64,000 nt of DNA from Rhodospirillales bacterium (GTDB lineage: Bacteria > Pseudomonadota > Alphaproteobacteria > Dongiales > Dongiaceae), in contig VFKA01000005.1 of assembly GCA_009885795.1 (NCBI GenBank), forward strand, positions 1 to 64,000, written 5' to 3'. Positions 1 to 9,485 of this stretch are shown piece after piece. The number at the start of each line of letters is the position of its first letter. Position 1 is the first letter of the stretch. Made by a program: the position numbers and the translations under genes. The notes below the pieces were generated by a model, which searched no databases, was not told the origin of the DNA, and saw only the letters and a list, made by a program, of their open reading frames with translations.

Positions 1-7
1 GAAAAGA

Positions 8-48
8 CCTCATGCTGAGGAGGCCGCGCAGCGGCCGTCTCGAAGCAC
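8..48. repeat. Dispersed palindromic repeat, family A, copy 1
   Basis: Begins CCTCATGCTGAGG, carries an inner hairpin GGCCGCgcaGCGGCC, then GTCTCGAAGCAC. Relatives lie at 3064-3153, 9163-9265, 32081-32126 and 61773-61867. The right outer arm (AGCAC in place of AGCATG) has decayed. It lies beyond the 3' end of nrdR. Confidence 0.8.
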
Positions 49-81
49 ACAGGAACCGCGAACCAGCATTCTTTCACAACC

Positions 82-122
82 TCTCAGCATGAGGGCCTCA
101 TCCTGAGCCTGTCGAAGGATGG
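82..122. repeat. Degenerate family A repeat pair lacking the inner stem
   Basis: A remnant CTCAGCATGAGG is followed by CCTCATCCTGAGCCTGTCGAAGGATGG (96-122). The outer arms CATCCT and AGGATG pair, but the variable inner hairpin of the other copies is replaced by a short spacer. It sits between copy 1 and the nrdR stop codon, so copies 1 and 2 form a cluster in the nrdR 3' flank. Confidence 0.65.
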
Positions 123-156
123 AAGGCCCGACTCACGTTTCGGCGATCGGCGGGTA

Positions 157-612
157 CTAGCGGGCTCCACCGATCTCGCCCACGATGTCCTTGAAGGCCT
201 CGATCTCCTGGAAGTCCCGATAGACCGAGGCGAAGCGCACATAGGCGACCTTGTCGAGACCGAGCAGCGCGTCCATCACCGCTTCGCCGATATCCTTGGA
301 CTTGATCTCGGTTTCGCCGCCGCTCTCGAGCCGCCGCACGATGCCGTTCACCACCCGGTCGAGCTTCTCGTCGTCCACCATTCGCTTGCGCAAGGCGATC
401 TTCATCGACCCTTGCAGCTTGTCGCGGTCGAAGGGCTCGCGCCGGCCGCCGCTCTTCAGGACGGTGAGCTCGCGGAGCTGGACGCGCTCGAACGTGGTGA
501 AGCGCGCGCCGCAGCTCGGGCATTGGCGGCGCCGGCGGATGGCGGCGTTGTCGTCGGTGGGACGAGAATCCTTGACCTGGGTATCGTCGTTTCCGCAGAA
601 CGGGCAGCGCAT
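157..612 (-). CDS. nrdR: Transcriptional repressor NrdR
   Basis: A 151-residue NrdR, the ATP/dATP-sensing repressor of ribonucleotide reductase genes. The N-terminal zinc ribbon is intact with Cys3/Cys6 and Cys31/Cys34 (MRCPFCG and CPSCGARF), followed by the basic RRRRQ segment. An ATP-cone occupies roughly residues 46-136. Length and start are normal for the family. It lies 15 bases after glyA on the same strand, completing an rpiB-glyA-nrdR run common in alphaproteobacteria. The usual next genes, ribD/ribE/nusB, are not visible; a palindromic-repeat cluster follows instead. Confidence 0.97.
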   Translation of the reverse strand: MRCPFCGNDDTQVKDSRPTDDNAAIRRRRQCPSCGARFTTFERVQLRELTVLKSGGRREPFDRDKLQGSMKIALRKRMVDDEKLDRVVNGIVRRLESGGETEIKSKDIGEAVMDALLGLDKVAYVRFASVYRDFQEIEAFKDIVGEIGGAR

Positions 613-627
613 GCGTGACTCTCCCCC

Positions 628-1926
628 TCAAACCCGGCCGGGATAGATCGGAAACCGCCGGCACATATCCGAGACCTCGGCGCGCACCGCCTGCTCGGCG
701 CCGCTATTGCCGTCCGGGTGCGCGGCAAGACCATCGAGCACGCGCACGATCATGCGGCCGACCTCGCGGAATTCGGCCGGCCCGAATCCCCGCGTCGTCG
801 TCGCGGGCGTCCCCAAGCGGATGCCCGAAGTCACGGTCGGCTTTTCCGGGTCGAACGGAATGGTGTTCTTGTTGCAGGTGATGCCGGCGCGCTCGAGACT
901 GTCCGAGGCCGCCTTGCCGGTGAGCTTCTTCGGCCTGAGATCGACCAGCATCAGATGCGTGTCGGTTCCGCCGGTGACGATATCGAGCCCCGCTTCCTTC
1001 AGCGTGGCCGCCAGAATCCGGGCGTTTTCCACGACGGCGGCGATGTAGGTCTTGAACCCGGGCTCCAGCGCCTCGGCGAAGGCGACCGCCTTGGCGGCGA
1101 TGACGTGCATCAGCGGCCCGCCCTGCAAGCCGGGGAACATGGCGCTGTTGATCTTCTTGCCGATGTCCTCGTCGTTGCTAAGGATCATGCCGCCGCGCGG
1201 GCCCCTCAGGGTCTTATGCGTCGTCGTCGTCACCACATGGGCATGAGGGAGCGGGCTCGGATGCAGGCCGGCCGCTACGATACCGGCGAAATGCGCCATG
1301 TCGACCAGCAGATAGGCCCCGACCGCGTCGGCGATACGCCGGAAGCGAGGGAAATCGATCACGCGGGGCACCGCCGACCCGCCGGCAATGACGAGCTTCG
1401 GGCGATGTTCGTTGGCGAGGCGCTCCACCTCGTCGTAATCGATCATGCCGTCCTCGCGCCGGACGCCGTATTGCACCGCCTTGAACCACTTGCCCGACAG
1501 GCTGGGCGCGGCGCCATGGGTGAGATGCCCGCCGGCCGCCAGCGCCATGCCGAGCAGCGTGTCGCCGGGCCGGCAGAGCGCCAGCAGGACGCCTTGGTTC
1601 GCCTGGGCGCCGGAATGCGGCTGTACGTTGGCGAACTTGCAATCGAACAGTTTCTTCGCGCGTTCGATCGCCAGCGTCTCGGCCACGTCCACGTACTCGC
1701 AACCGCCGTAATAGCGCTTGGCCGGATAGCCCTCGGCGTATTTGTTGGTGAGAACCGAGCCTTGCGCTTCCAACACCGCGGCCGAGACGATGTTCTCCGA
1801 CGCGATCAATTCGATCTGGTCCTGCTGGCGGCGCAACTCGTCGCCGATGGCGGCGAAGAGCGCGGGATCGCGTTGGGCGAGCGTGCCGGTGAAGAAACCC
1901 CGGTCTTGAGCGGTCGCGGCGGTCAT
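628..1926 (-). CDS. glyA: Serine hydroxymethyltransferase
   Basis: PLP enzyme of 432 residues converting serine and tetrahydrofolate to glycine and methylene-THF. Diagnostic segments are [25 protein letters not shown], the PLP-lysine motif [14 protein letters not shown] and the carboxylate-binding TSGIRLG. The frame is open far upstream, but the ATG at 1926 gives the family's normal N-terminus and falls 25 bases after rpiB. The motifs are canonical, which marks this as the housekeeping copy, in contrast to the divergent paralogue at 15486-16802. Confidence 0.97.
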   Translation of the reverse strand: MTAATAQDRGFFTGTLAQRDPALFAAIGDELRRQQDQIELIASENIVSAAVLEAQGSVLTNKYAEGYPAKRYYGGCEYVDVAETLAIERAKKLFDCKFANVQPHSGAQANQGVLLALCRPGDTLLGMALAAGGHLTHGAAPSLSGKWFKAVQYGVRREDGMIDYDEVERLANEHRPKLVIAGGSAVPRVIDFPRFRRIADAVGAYLLVDMAHFAGIVAAGLHPSPLPHAHVVTTTTHKTLRGPRGGMILSNDEDIGKKINSAMFPGLQGGPLMHVIAAKAVAFAEALEPGFKTYIAAVVENARILAATLKEAGLDIVTGGTDTHLMLVDLRPKKLTGKAASDSLERAGITCNKNTIPFDPEKPTVTSGIRLGTPATTTRGFGPAEFREVGRMIVRVLDGLAAHPDGNSGAEQAVRAEVSDMCRRFPIYPGRV

Positions 1927-1951
1927 TGCGCTTGGTTCTCCCTGGCTTACT

Positions 1952-2386
1952 TTAACCGAGCTTGGCGACGCGTGGGACATGGCGGCCGCCCGCGAACGGC
2001 GTCGCGAGAAACACCTTGAGGCAGTCCTTGGCAACCTCGGGTCCGATGAGGCGCGCGCCCAAGGCCAAGACGTTGGCATCGTTGTGTTCGCGGGCAAGGC
2101 GCGCGCCGGTCTCATCGGCGCAGACGGCGGCGCGCACATGGCGGTGGCGATTGGCGGCGATCGACATGCCGATGCCGGTGCCGCAGACCAACACGCCACG
2201 CGTCGCCCGCCCCTGGGCGAGCGCCTTGGCCACGGCGTCGGCGAAATCGGGGTAGTCGACCGAGGCCGGTCCTTGCGTACCCAGATCGAGAACATTCCAT
2301 CCCATGGTCGCGAGTTCCGCCTTCAACAAGCTCTTGAGTTCGACCCCGGCGTGGTCGGCGGCTATGGCGATTGTTTCTTGCGGCAT
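1952..2386 (-). CDS. rpiB: Ribose-5-phosphate isomerase B
   Basis: RpiB/LacAB family sugar isomerase of 144 residues, interconverting ribose 5-phosphate and ribulose 5-phosphate. The start [13 protein letters not shown] contains the Asp-His pair of the active site, and [16 protein letters not shown] is the conserved Cys/anion-hole loop. The ATG at 2386 is chosen because it puts the first beta strand directly at the N-terminus; the frame extends further upstream but without family homology. First gene of the rpiB-glyA-nrdR run, divergent from the mucR-like gene. Confidence 0.95.
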   Translation of the reverse strand: MPQETIAIAADHAGVELKSLLKAELATMGWNVLDLGTQGPASVDYPDFADAVAKALAQGRATRGVLVCGTGIGMSIAANRHRHVRAAVCADETGARLAREHNDANVLALGARLIGPEVAKDCLKVFLATPFAGGRHVPRVAKLG

Positions 2387-2602
2387 GATACCCGGCGGTC
2401 GAAGTGGGTGGTCGCGGCGTGCAAGCCTCGACTGATACCACATATCGGCGCCCGGAACCAAATATCCCCCAAAGGGTGGCGATGGCCCCGCCCCGGCCAC
2501 GGCCGGCGCGAAGGGAAGAGCGCGATCGTCATTGACATTAACTTGTACCCAAGGCAATCAAAGCCCCGATATAACCGGAATGTTTATGATGGGATAAAAG
2601 AA

Positions 2603-3031
2603 ATGGCCGATACGGACAAGATTTCGACCGAGGAATTGTTGCGAATGACCGCGGACGTCGCCGCCGCCTATGTCAGCGCCAACTCCCTTCCGACCTCCGA
2701 ACTTCCGGATGTGATCCGGACCATCCACGGATCGCTTGCCTCGCTCGGCGGCGGCGAGGCGCCCCGCGCCTTGAACCCCGCGGTCCCGATCAAGAAGTCG
2801 ATCACGGCCGAATACCTCTACTGCCTCGAGGACGGCAAGAAACTGAAGATGCTGAAGCGGCACCTGCGCACGGCCTACCGGATGACGCCCGACGAGTACC
2901 GGGCGAAATGGGGCCTGCCGTCCGACTATCCGATGGTGGCGCCCAATTACGCCGCGCAGCGCTCCGCCTTCGCCAAGAAGATCGGGCTCGGCCGCAACGG
3001 CGGCGGCCGCGGCCGCAAGCGGCGGAAGTAG
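2603..3031 (+). CDS. MucR/Ros family transcriptional regulator
   Basis: A 142-residue MucR/Ros protein, a family of nucleoid-like repressors binding AT-rich promoters. The C-terminal domain reads YLYCLEDGKKLKMLKRHLRTAYRMTPDEYRAKW in two pieces (YLYCLEDGKKLKMLKRHL at about residues 73-90, then RTAYRMTPDEYRAKW). Of the Ros Cys2His2 ligands only the first Cys and first His are kept: the second Cys is Asp, and the second His position is Ala/Tyr. A very basic tail (GRGRKRRK) ends the protein. The ATG at 2603 is chosen because family similarity begins there. The 216-base gap to rpiB is AT-rich next to the start, a plausible autoregulatory site. Confidence 0.88.
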   Translation: MADTDKISTEELLRMTADVAAAYVSANSLPTSELPDVIRTIHGSLASLGGGEAPRALNPAVPIKKSITAEYLYCLEDGKKLKMLKRHLRTAYRMTPDEYRAKWGLPSDYPMVAPNYAAQRSAFAKKIGLGRNGGGRGRKRRK

Positions 3032-3063
3032 TACCCAACCTCGGGTAGCCCGAGACCCATGGC

Positions 3064-3153
3064 CCATCCTTCGAGACGCGTTCTTCGAACGCTCCTCAGG
3101 ATGAGGAATACCACCTCATGCTGAGGAGCCGCGAAGCGGCGTCTCGAAGCATG
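3064..3153. repeat. Inverted pair of family A palindromic repeats
   Basis: Two family A units sit back to back: CCATCCTTCGAGACG...CTCCTCAGGATGAGG (3064-3107) and CCTCATGCTGAGGAG...GTCTCGAAGCATGG (3113-3153). The second has an inner stem GCCGCgaaGCGGC. Outer arms are CATCCT/AGGATG in one unit and CATGCT/AGCATG in the other, so each unit pairs with itself. The element lies between the convergent mucR-like and livK genes. Confidence 0.85.
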
Positions 3154-3197
3154 GTACCTGGGTCGACATTTCCGAGATTCGGTATTGCGAAGAGGGC

Positions 3198-3231
3198 AAA
3201 AAAATGGCCCGGCACATCGCTGCGCCGGGCC
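3198..3231 (-). terminator. Rho-independent terminator of the livK gene
   Basis: Read on the minus strand, an 8-bp stem GGCCCGGC/GCCGGGCC (3206-3213 with 3224-3231) is followed by A and a run of seven T (3198-3204). It lies 35 bases after the livK stop codon. Confidence 0.85.
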
Positions 3232-3265
3232 TCTTCGTTCTAGGCTATCGCGTTGTTAGCGGCTC

Positions 3266-4381
3266 TTACATGGAGCCGGCTTCGGCGTAGTTGCCGTCCT
3301 TGAACACGTACCAGACGTACGCCGCGGAGGTCAGGTCGCCCTTGGCGTCGAAGCCGAGCTTGCCGACGACCGTGTCCCACTCCTTGCCGCGCAAGGTCTC
3401 CGCGACCTTCGCGGAATCGGTGGTGCCCGCCTCGGCCACCGCGGCGGCCCACACTTGGACGGCGGCGTAGGTCGAGAGCGTATAGCCTTCCGGCTCGTAG
3501 CCTCCGGCGCGGAATTCCTCCACGACCGCTTTCGCGCTCGGCAGGTTACGCGCCTCGGCGGCGTTCGTGAACATGACGCCGTCGGAGGCCTTGCCGGCGA
3601 GCGTCGCGAACTCAAGCGTATTCAGAGCATCGCCCGAGAGCAGCGGTGCCTCGAGGCCTTGTTCGCGAGCCTGCTTGACGATCAAGGCCGCTTCCGGGTG
3701 GTAGCCGCCGAAGTAGATGGCGTCGATCTTGGAGTCTTTCATCTTGGTGACGAGCGCGGTGTAGTCCTGCTCGCCGGCGGTGATCGCTTCGTAAACGACC
3801 TCGGTAAGGCCGGCCTTGTTCATCGCCGCCTTGGTCAGATCGGCCAGGCCCTGGCCATAGGGCGACTTGTCGTGAACGATGGCCACGTTCTTGCCCTTGA
3901 ATTTCTCGGCGACCCAGGGGCCGGCGAAGTCGCCCTGCTGATCGTCGCGCCCGCAGGTGCGGAAGGTGAGATTGCTGGGTGCTTCATCGGTGAACTTCGG
4001 ATTGGTCGAGGCCGGCGTGATCTGCAGGATGCCTTCCTCGGCATAGACGCTCGAAGCCGGGATCGACGAGCCGGAGCAGAAATGGCCGGCCACGAAGACG
4101 ACGCCCTTCGAGATCAGGTCATTGGCCACGATCGGCGCCTGCTTCGGGTCGCATTGATCGTCGCCCTTCTCGAGCTTCAGTTGCTTGCCGAGTACGCCGC
4201 CGGCCTTGTTGATGTCCTCGACGGCCTTCTCGGCGCCGCGAACGAGCTGGGCGCCGAACTCCGCCAGATCGCCCGTGATCGGGCCTGCCATGCCGATGAC
4301 GATCTCCTCGGACCAAGCGGGCGTGATGGCCAGCGCCGAGGCGAATGCCGCGGCGATAATGGGTAACGCGAGTTTGCGCAT
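3266..4381 (-). CDS. livK: Branched-chain amino acid type ABC transporter substrate-binding protein
   Basis: Periplasmic binding protein of 371 residues (type I fold, Leu/Ile/Val family). The signal peptide is roughly residues 1-24, with a hydrophobic core and a cleavage region near PAWSEE. The mature start EIVIGMAGPITGDLAEFGAQ is the typical ligand-binding opening. PASSVYAEEGILQITPAST and FRTCGRDDQQGDFAG are further family landmarks. It has its own terminator, and a gap of about 185 bases separates it from the DUF6867-like gene upstream, so it may be transcribed separately from the permease genes. Ligand specificity cannot be read from sequence alone. Confidence 0.93.
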   Translation of the reverse strand: MRKLALPIIAAAFASALAITPAWSEEIVIGMAGPITGDLAEFGAQLVRGAEKAVEDINKAGGVLGKQLKLEKGDDQCDPKQAPIVANDLISKGVVFVAGHFCSGSSIPASSVYAEEGILQITPASTNPKFTDEAPSNLTFRTCGRDDQQGDFAGPWVAEKFKGKNVAIVHDKSPYGQGLADLTKAAMNKAGLTEVVYEAITAGEQDYTALVTKMKDSKIDAIYFGGYHPEAALIVKQAREQGLEAPLLSGDALNTLEFATLAGKASDGVMFTNAAEARNLPSAKAVVEEFRAGGYEPEGYTLSTYAAVQVWAAAVAEAGTTDSAKVAETLRGKEWDTVVGKLGFDAKGDLTSAAYVWYVFKDGNYAEAGSM

Positions 4382-4566
4382 AGAGACTTCTCCCTGTTGG
4401 GGTTGGTTTGGGGGTGTCGGTTGTTCCCGGTGAGATGGGCCTGTGGGATCGCAGGTGATCCGCTAGAACGCGGCTCGGCGCGTATTCTAGCACGGTCCGG
4501 CCCCCCGACCGCAATTGCTATCATTCCGGCTTGAGAGAGTCGATTTAACCTATTGCAAAAACAGAC

Positions 4567-4905
4567 TTATATCTTCTTCCACCCCATGAGCCCGGCGCGT
4601 TGGTAGAGCCATGGATACTGCGCCACCATCTTGCGGGCCTGCGTCGTGCGGTAAGCGAAGAGGGCCACGAGGATGAGAAAAAGGGTGCCCACGACAAGTC
4701 CTGGGACGGAGAGAACGTCATGGGCGAAGAAGAAATTCCCGAACAGCCGGTTGGCGGCGCCGAGCAGAACGCCGTAAGGCAGACACTGCGCCATCGGCCG
4801 CCACGTCTCCGCCAGCGACAACCCCATCATGTAGGCGGCTCCGCCGAACATGATGACGGTGAGGAAGATGAACTCGCCCCACGTCGCGCCCAGGATCGAT
4901 TCCAT
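4567..4905 (-). CDS. DUF6867-like small membrane protein of the liv cluster
   Basis: A 112-residue protein with about three hydrophobic segments: FIFLTVIMFGGAAYMMGLSL, a middle one near LPYGVLLGAANRLF, and VVGTLFLILVALFAYR. It ends in a short basic/aromatic cytoplasmic tail. Small proteins of this type (I recall the name DUF6867) occur inside alphaproteobacterial liv-type ABC clusters; their role is unknown. The ATG at 4905 is preferred over an upstream in-frame start, because residues from the upstream start would be encoded by a palindromic repeat (4957-5038). Confidence 0.7.
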   Translation of the reverse strand: MESILGATWGEFIFLTVIMFGGAAYMMGLSLAETWRPMAQCLPYGVLLGAANRLFGNFFFAHDVLSVPGLVVGTLFLILVALFAYRTTQARKMVAQYPWLYQRAGLMGWKKI

Positions 4906-4956
4906 TCCTAGTGTTCCGCTCTCATCGGATGAACCCAGACCACTCGCCGCCCTTGG

Positions 4957-5038
4957 ATTGTCATTGCCGGGCTTGACCCGGCAATCCACGGCGCGGCGAC
5001 GAGATGGATGCCCGGCTCGGGGGCCGGGCATGACAATA
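4957..5038. repeat. Palindromic repeat, family B, copy 1
   Basis: Outer arms ATTGTCAT and ATGACAAT enclose two hairpins: TTGCCGGGcttgaCCCGGCAA on the left and a GCCCGG/CCGGGC hairpin on the right. A second copy is at 50181-50258. Here it separates livF from the DUF6867-like gene. Confidence 0.85.
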
Positions 5039-5068
5039 GGGGCGGAATCATATGTCGGACTCGGTACA

Positions 5069-5779
5069 CTAGTGCCCGCCTTCCAGATAGGCCTTGCGGA
5101 TTTCGGGATTGGCGAGTAGTTCCGCGCCGGTCCCGGTCAAGGAGATCCGGCCGTTGACCATGACGTAGCCGCGGTGCGCGAGCCGGAGCGCGTGATGCGC
5201 GTTCTGCTCGACCAGGAACACGGTGACCCCCTCCTCCTTGTTGATGTCCCGGATGACCGAGAATATCTGCTTGACGATGAGCGGCGCCAGGCCGAGCGAG
5301 GGTTCGTCGAGCAGCAGCAGGCGCGGGCGGCTCATCAACGCGCGCGCGATGGCCAGCATCTGCTGCTCGCCGCCGGATAGCGTGCCGCCGCGCTGCATGT
5401 GCCGCGTTTTCAGGATCGGAAACATCCCGAAGACTTTCTCGACGTCGCCCTCGAACGCTTTCGGATCGGCGGTCAGCGCCCCCATCCGCAGGTTTTCCAG
5501 CACGGTCATGCGTGGAAAAATGCGCCGCCCTTCGGGCGCCTGGGCGATGCCTTGGCGCATGATCTCATAGGTGGGCAGACGCGTGATGTCCCGGCCGTTG
5601 AACCGGATGGTCCCGCTCTTGGCCCGGGGCGAGCCGCAGATGGTCATCAGCAGCGTCGACTTCCCAGCGCCGTTGGAGCCGATGAGCGTCACGATCTCGC
5701 CCTGGCGCACCTCGACAGACACGCCATGCAGCGCCTCGATCTGGCCATAGAACGTATGGACGCCGTCGACGCTCAGCAT
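5069..5779 (-). CDS. livF: ABC transporter ATP-binding protein LivF
   Basis: ATPase subunit of about 236 residues for the liv-type importer. Walker A is GSNGAGKST, the signature is LSGGEQQMLAIARAL, and Walker B is LLLLDEPSLGLAP, followed by the EQNAHHAL switch. The ATG at 5779 overlaps the livG stop by one base; a GTG lies one codon earlier. This is the last of the tightly coupled livH-livM-livG-livF genes. LivF pairs with LivG to energise the LivH/LivM pore. Confidence 0.95.
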   Translation of the reverse strand: MLSVDGVHTFYGQIEALHGVSVEVRQGEIVTLIGSNGAGKSTLLMTICGSPRAKSGTIRFNGRDITRLPTYEIMRQGIAQAPEGRRIFPRMTVLENLRMGALTADPKAFEGDVEKVFGMFPILKTRHMQRGGTLSGGEQQMLAIARALMSRPRLLLLDEPSLGLAPLIVKQIFSVIRDINKEEGVTVFLVEQNAHHALRLAHRGYVMVNGRISLTGTGAELLANPEIRKAYLEGGH

Positions 5780-6609
5780 CACGACTCCTCCTCGGCCTCG
5801 CCGAGATAGGCGCGGATCACGGTCGGGTCGGCGCGGATCTCGGCCGGCGAGCCGTCGGCGATCTTGCGACCGTAATCGAGCACGACGATATGGTCGGAAA
5901 TTCCCATCACCACGCTCATGTCATGTTCGATCAGCAGGATTCCGATCTTGTACTGGTCCTTGATCCACAGCAGCAGCTGGTTGAGTTCGGCCGATTCATG
6001 GGCGTTGAGGCCGGCGGCGGGCTCGTCGAGACAGAGCAAGACCGGTTCCGTGCACATGGCGCGCGCGATCTCGAGCCGCCGCTGTTCGCCATAGGCCAGG
6101 CTGCCGGCCGGCTGGTCCGCCTTCCGAACCAGGCCGGTCCGCTCCAGCCAATGCCGGGCCAGCGCCACGGCCTCCTTCTCGGCCTTCTTGTAACCGCCGA
6201 TGCCGAAGAGGGCTGCCACGGAATAACCCGACGCGCGCATGAGTTTGTTGTGCTGGGCGACGATCAGGTTCTCGAGCGTCGACATGCTGGCAAACAGCCG
6301 AACGTTCTGGAACGTCCGCGCCACGCGCGCGCGCTGGGCGATACGAAATCCGTCCAGCCGCTCGAGCAGGAACGTGCCGTGCGGCGCATTCAGCGTCTGG
6401 CGCCCGACGCTCGGCTTGTAGAAACCCGTCAGGCAATTGAACACCGTGGTCTTGCCGGCGCCGTTCGGCCCGATGATCGCCGTGATGAGACCGGGCGGCG
6501 CGGCGAACGAGACATCGTCCACCGCGACCAGGCCGCCGAAGCGCATGGTCAGGTGCTCGATTTCCAGGAGAGGCGCCGCCGCCGGCGCGGCCATGGGCGC
6601 GGCCGTCAT
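5779..6609 (-). CDS. livG: ABC transporter ATP-binding protein LivG
   Basis: ATPase subunit of 276 residues. Walker A is GPNGAGKTT, the signature region is SLAYGEQRRLEIARAM, Walker B is LLCLDEPAAGLN, and IEHDMSVVM follows. The Ala/Pro-rich first 14 residues are a poorly conserved extension. The start is the ATG at 6609, in an ATGA overlap with the livM stop. Longer in-frame readings upstream run antisense-like through livM and are not real. Confidence 0.95.
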   Translation of the reverse strand: MTAAPMAAPAAAPLLEIEHLTMRFGGLVAVDDVSFAAPPGLITAIIGPNGAGKTTVFNCLTGFYKPSVGRQTLNAPHGTFLLERLDGFRIAQRARVARTFQNVRLFASMSTLENLIVAQHNKLMRASGYSVAALFGIGGYKKAEKEAVALARHWLERTGLVRKADQPAGSLAYGEQRRLEIARAMCTEPVLLCLDEPAAGLNAHESAELNQLLLWIKDQYKIGILLIEHDMSVVMGISDHIVVLDYGRKIADGSPAEIRADPTVIRAYLGEAEEES

Positions 6610-8123
6610 CGGGTTTCGCCGCCCGCCGCGCCATGCAGCCTGATCGTCGGATCGCGATGCGCCATGAGACCGCCCGGCCGCCAGATCATAATCAGCACCA
6701 TGCCGATGCCGAACGCCAGCATCCGGTAATTCGACAGCTCGCGAAAGAGCTCCGGCACGCCGATCAGCACCAGGGCGGCGAGCACGATGCCGACCTGGCT
6801 GCCCAGCCCGCCGAGAACGACGATGGCCAGGATGACCGCCGATTCCAGAAAGACGAAACTTTGCGGGTCGATGAAGCCGTTGCGCGCGGCGAAGAATGAT
6901 CCCGCGAAGCCGGCGAACATGGCGCCGACGGCAAAGGCGGTGAGCTTGGTATTGGTCGGATTGATGCCGAGCGCGCGGCAGGCGGTCTCGTCCTCGCGCA
7001 AGGCTTCCCAGGCGCGGCCCAAGGGCAGCTTGCGCACGCGCAGGGTGAAGAAGTTCACCGTCAGCGCCGCCAACAGCACAAGATAATAAAGAAAGATGAC
7101 GCGGTGGTTGGGGTTGAAAACCAAGCCGAAATACTCGCTGAACCCGACCACGCCCTCCGGAATGTTCCGCTCCATCGGCAGTCCGAAGAAGCTCGCGCGC
7201 GGTATCTTGTTGATCCCGGCGGGCCCGCCGGTCACCGGCTTCCAATTGACCAGGATGATGCGGACCATTTCGCCGAATCCGAGCGTGACGATGGCGAGAT
7301 AGTCGCCACGCAGGCGCAAGACCGGGAATCCGAGCGCCACGCCGAACAGCGCGGCGAACAGGCCGGCCAGCGGCAGGCAAACCCAGAAGCTCCAATCGTA
7401 GTAGACCGACAGCATCGCGTAGGTGTAGGCGCCCACGGCATAGAACGCGACGTAGCCGAGATCGAGCAGGCCGGCCAGACCCACCACCACGTTCAGGCCC
7501 CAGCCGAGCATGATGTAGGTCAGCACGATCGTGCAGATATCGATGATCTTCTTGGCTTGCGTGCGCTCGCCCAACGGCAGCCACGGCAGGGCGAGCGCCA
7601 GCACGATGAGCACGATCCCGACCCATGGCAGGATGCGCTCGACCACGGCGCCGGCCCGGACCGATGGCGCCGTCCTTCCCGCCGCCGCCATCCCCGCCGA
7701 TACCATGAGCGAGACGCCGCGCGCGCAGATCGCCGCCGGTATCAGAAGCACGCTCCAATTGACGATCGGCGACTTGAACGGCAGCAGCCAGGCGAGCCGC
7801 CCGCTTTCGTCCTGCGCCATCAGGATGACGAAGAGAAGCAGCGCCAGGCCGCCGCCGCCGATGACGCCCACGACCGGCTTGCCGGCCCGCATGTGGCTGA
7901 CGACCAGGCTGGCGCAGAACACCCCGATCCCGGCGATGAACACTTCCTTGTAGCGGGTGACGAAATCGAGCTGGCCGGTGCTGCTCACCGTCTCGACGCC
8001 GATGATGAGCGAGGCGAGCAGGATCGTCAGCACGCCCGCGCCGGCCGCGGTGCGCAGCATCTCCTGGGATGGCGTCAGCGCCCTGGCGCCGGCGCGCGAT
8101 CCGAATAACTGGCTGACCGCCAA
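6606..8123 (-). CDS. livM: ABC transporter permease LivM, N-terminally extended
   Basis: Inner-membrane permease of 505 residues. The conserved LivM core starts near residue 210 (YIMLGWGLNVVVGLAGLLDL) and includes the EAA-like loop LGRAWEALREDETACRALGI. The first 200 or so residues add several extra hydrophobic helices, which makes it long for LivM. The start is TTG at 8123, four bases after the livH stop, with GAGAAGG about 10 bases upstream as ribosome-binding site; the ATG at 8060 is an alternative. It forms the translocation pore with LivH. Confidence 0.92.
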   Translation of the reverse strand: MAVSQLFGSRAGARALTPSQEMLRTAAGAGVLTILLASLIIGVETVSSTGQLDFVTRYKEVFIAGIGVFCASLVVSHMRAGKPVVGVIGGGGLALLLFVILMAQDESGRLAWLLPFKSPIVNWSVLLIPAAICARGVSLMVSAGMAAAGRTAPSVRAGAVVERILPWVGIVLIVLALALPWLPLGERTQAKKIIDICTIVLTYIMLGWGLNVVVGLAGLLDLGYVAFYAVGAYTYAMLSVYYDWSFWVCLPLAGLFAALFGVALGFPVLRLRGDYLAIVTLGFGEMVRIILVNWKPVTGGPAGINKIPRASFFGLPMERNIPEGVVGFSEYFGLVFNPNHRVIFLYYLVLLAALTVNFFTLRVRKLPLGRAWEALREDETACRALGINPTNTKLTAFAVGAMFAGFAGSFFAARNGFIDPQSFVFLESAVILAIVVLGGLGSQVGIVLAALVLIGVPELFRELSNYRMLAFGIGMVLIMIWRPGGLMAHRDPTIRLHGAAGGETR

Positions 8124-8127
8124 GGGC

Positions 8128-9063
<936 letters not shown>

Positions 9064-9162
9064 CCGCAATGCCCCCCAGCAATGCCCCGCGCGGCCAATC
9101 GTCCTTGGCCCTGGTCCGAAGCTAGTATGCGATGGCGGGCATGGGCAAGACGAAAGTGGCGC

Positions 9163-9265
9163 TCCTCAAGATGAGGAAAGCCAAGAAACAAACCTCATGG
9201 TGAGGAAAGCCAAGAAACAAACCTCATGGTGAGGAGGCTGCGGCAGCAGCCGTCTCGAACCATGG
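9163..9265. repeat. Family A repeat with a 29-bp tandem duplication
   Basis: The final unit (CCTCATGGTGAGGAGG...GTCTCGAACCATGG, ending about 9264) has outer arms CATGGT/ACCATG and inner stem GGCTGC/GCAGCC. Upstream of it an exact 29-base stretch is present twice head to tail (9177-9205 and 9206-9234). An incomplete inverted arm CTCCTCAAGATGAGG precedes them. The element lies upstream of livH and after the 9279-9485 gene. Confidence 0.8.
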
Positions 9266-9278
9266 CCCCTTCTCTCGG

Positions 9279-9485
9279 CTACCTCGGGGCCGCCCCCCGC
9301 CTCAGCACATAGGCGAGCTTGCGCGCGGCCGCGTGGCGCAACGAGAATTCGCCCATGGCCGGGTCGCCCACGATCGAGACTTCCAGCCCCGAACTGGGAT
9401 CGACCGCGGTTACCTTGACCGAGTTCCCGACATGGATGAACTCGAACAGCACCGCGTCCGAAACCGGCGGCGCGTTCGCGGTCAC
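9279..9485 (-). CDS. Small conserved protein, DUF6898-like
   Basis: About 68 residues. The core AVLFEFIHVGNSVKVTAVD, then SGLEVSIVGDP and RKLAYVLRRG, resembles a small alphaproteobacterial family I recall as DUF6898 (sometimes mislabelled in databases); the function is unknown. I chose the GTG at 9485 because it forms a GTGA overlap with the kinase stop; a longer reading from an ATG at 9524 overlaps the kinase by 43 bases. No membrane segment or signal is visible. Translational coupling suggests co-expression with the kinase, not necessarily a shared role. Confidence 0.6.
   Translation of the reverse strand: MTANAPPVSDAVLFEFIHVGNSVKVTAVDPSSGLEVSIVGDPAMGEFSLRHAAARKLAYVLRRGAAPR

Noticed and set aside
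718-2019. 433-codon plus-strand frame opposite glyA
   Set aside because: It is the antisense shadow of glyA: no domain, high Arg/His/Asp composition, no ribosome-binding site.
5779-7758. A 659-codon reading that would fuse an extra N-terminus to LivG
   Set aside because: The first 380 codons lie inside livM in another frame. The true livG start is the ATG at 6609 overlapping the livM stop.
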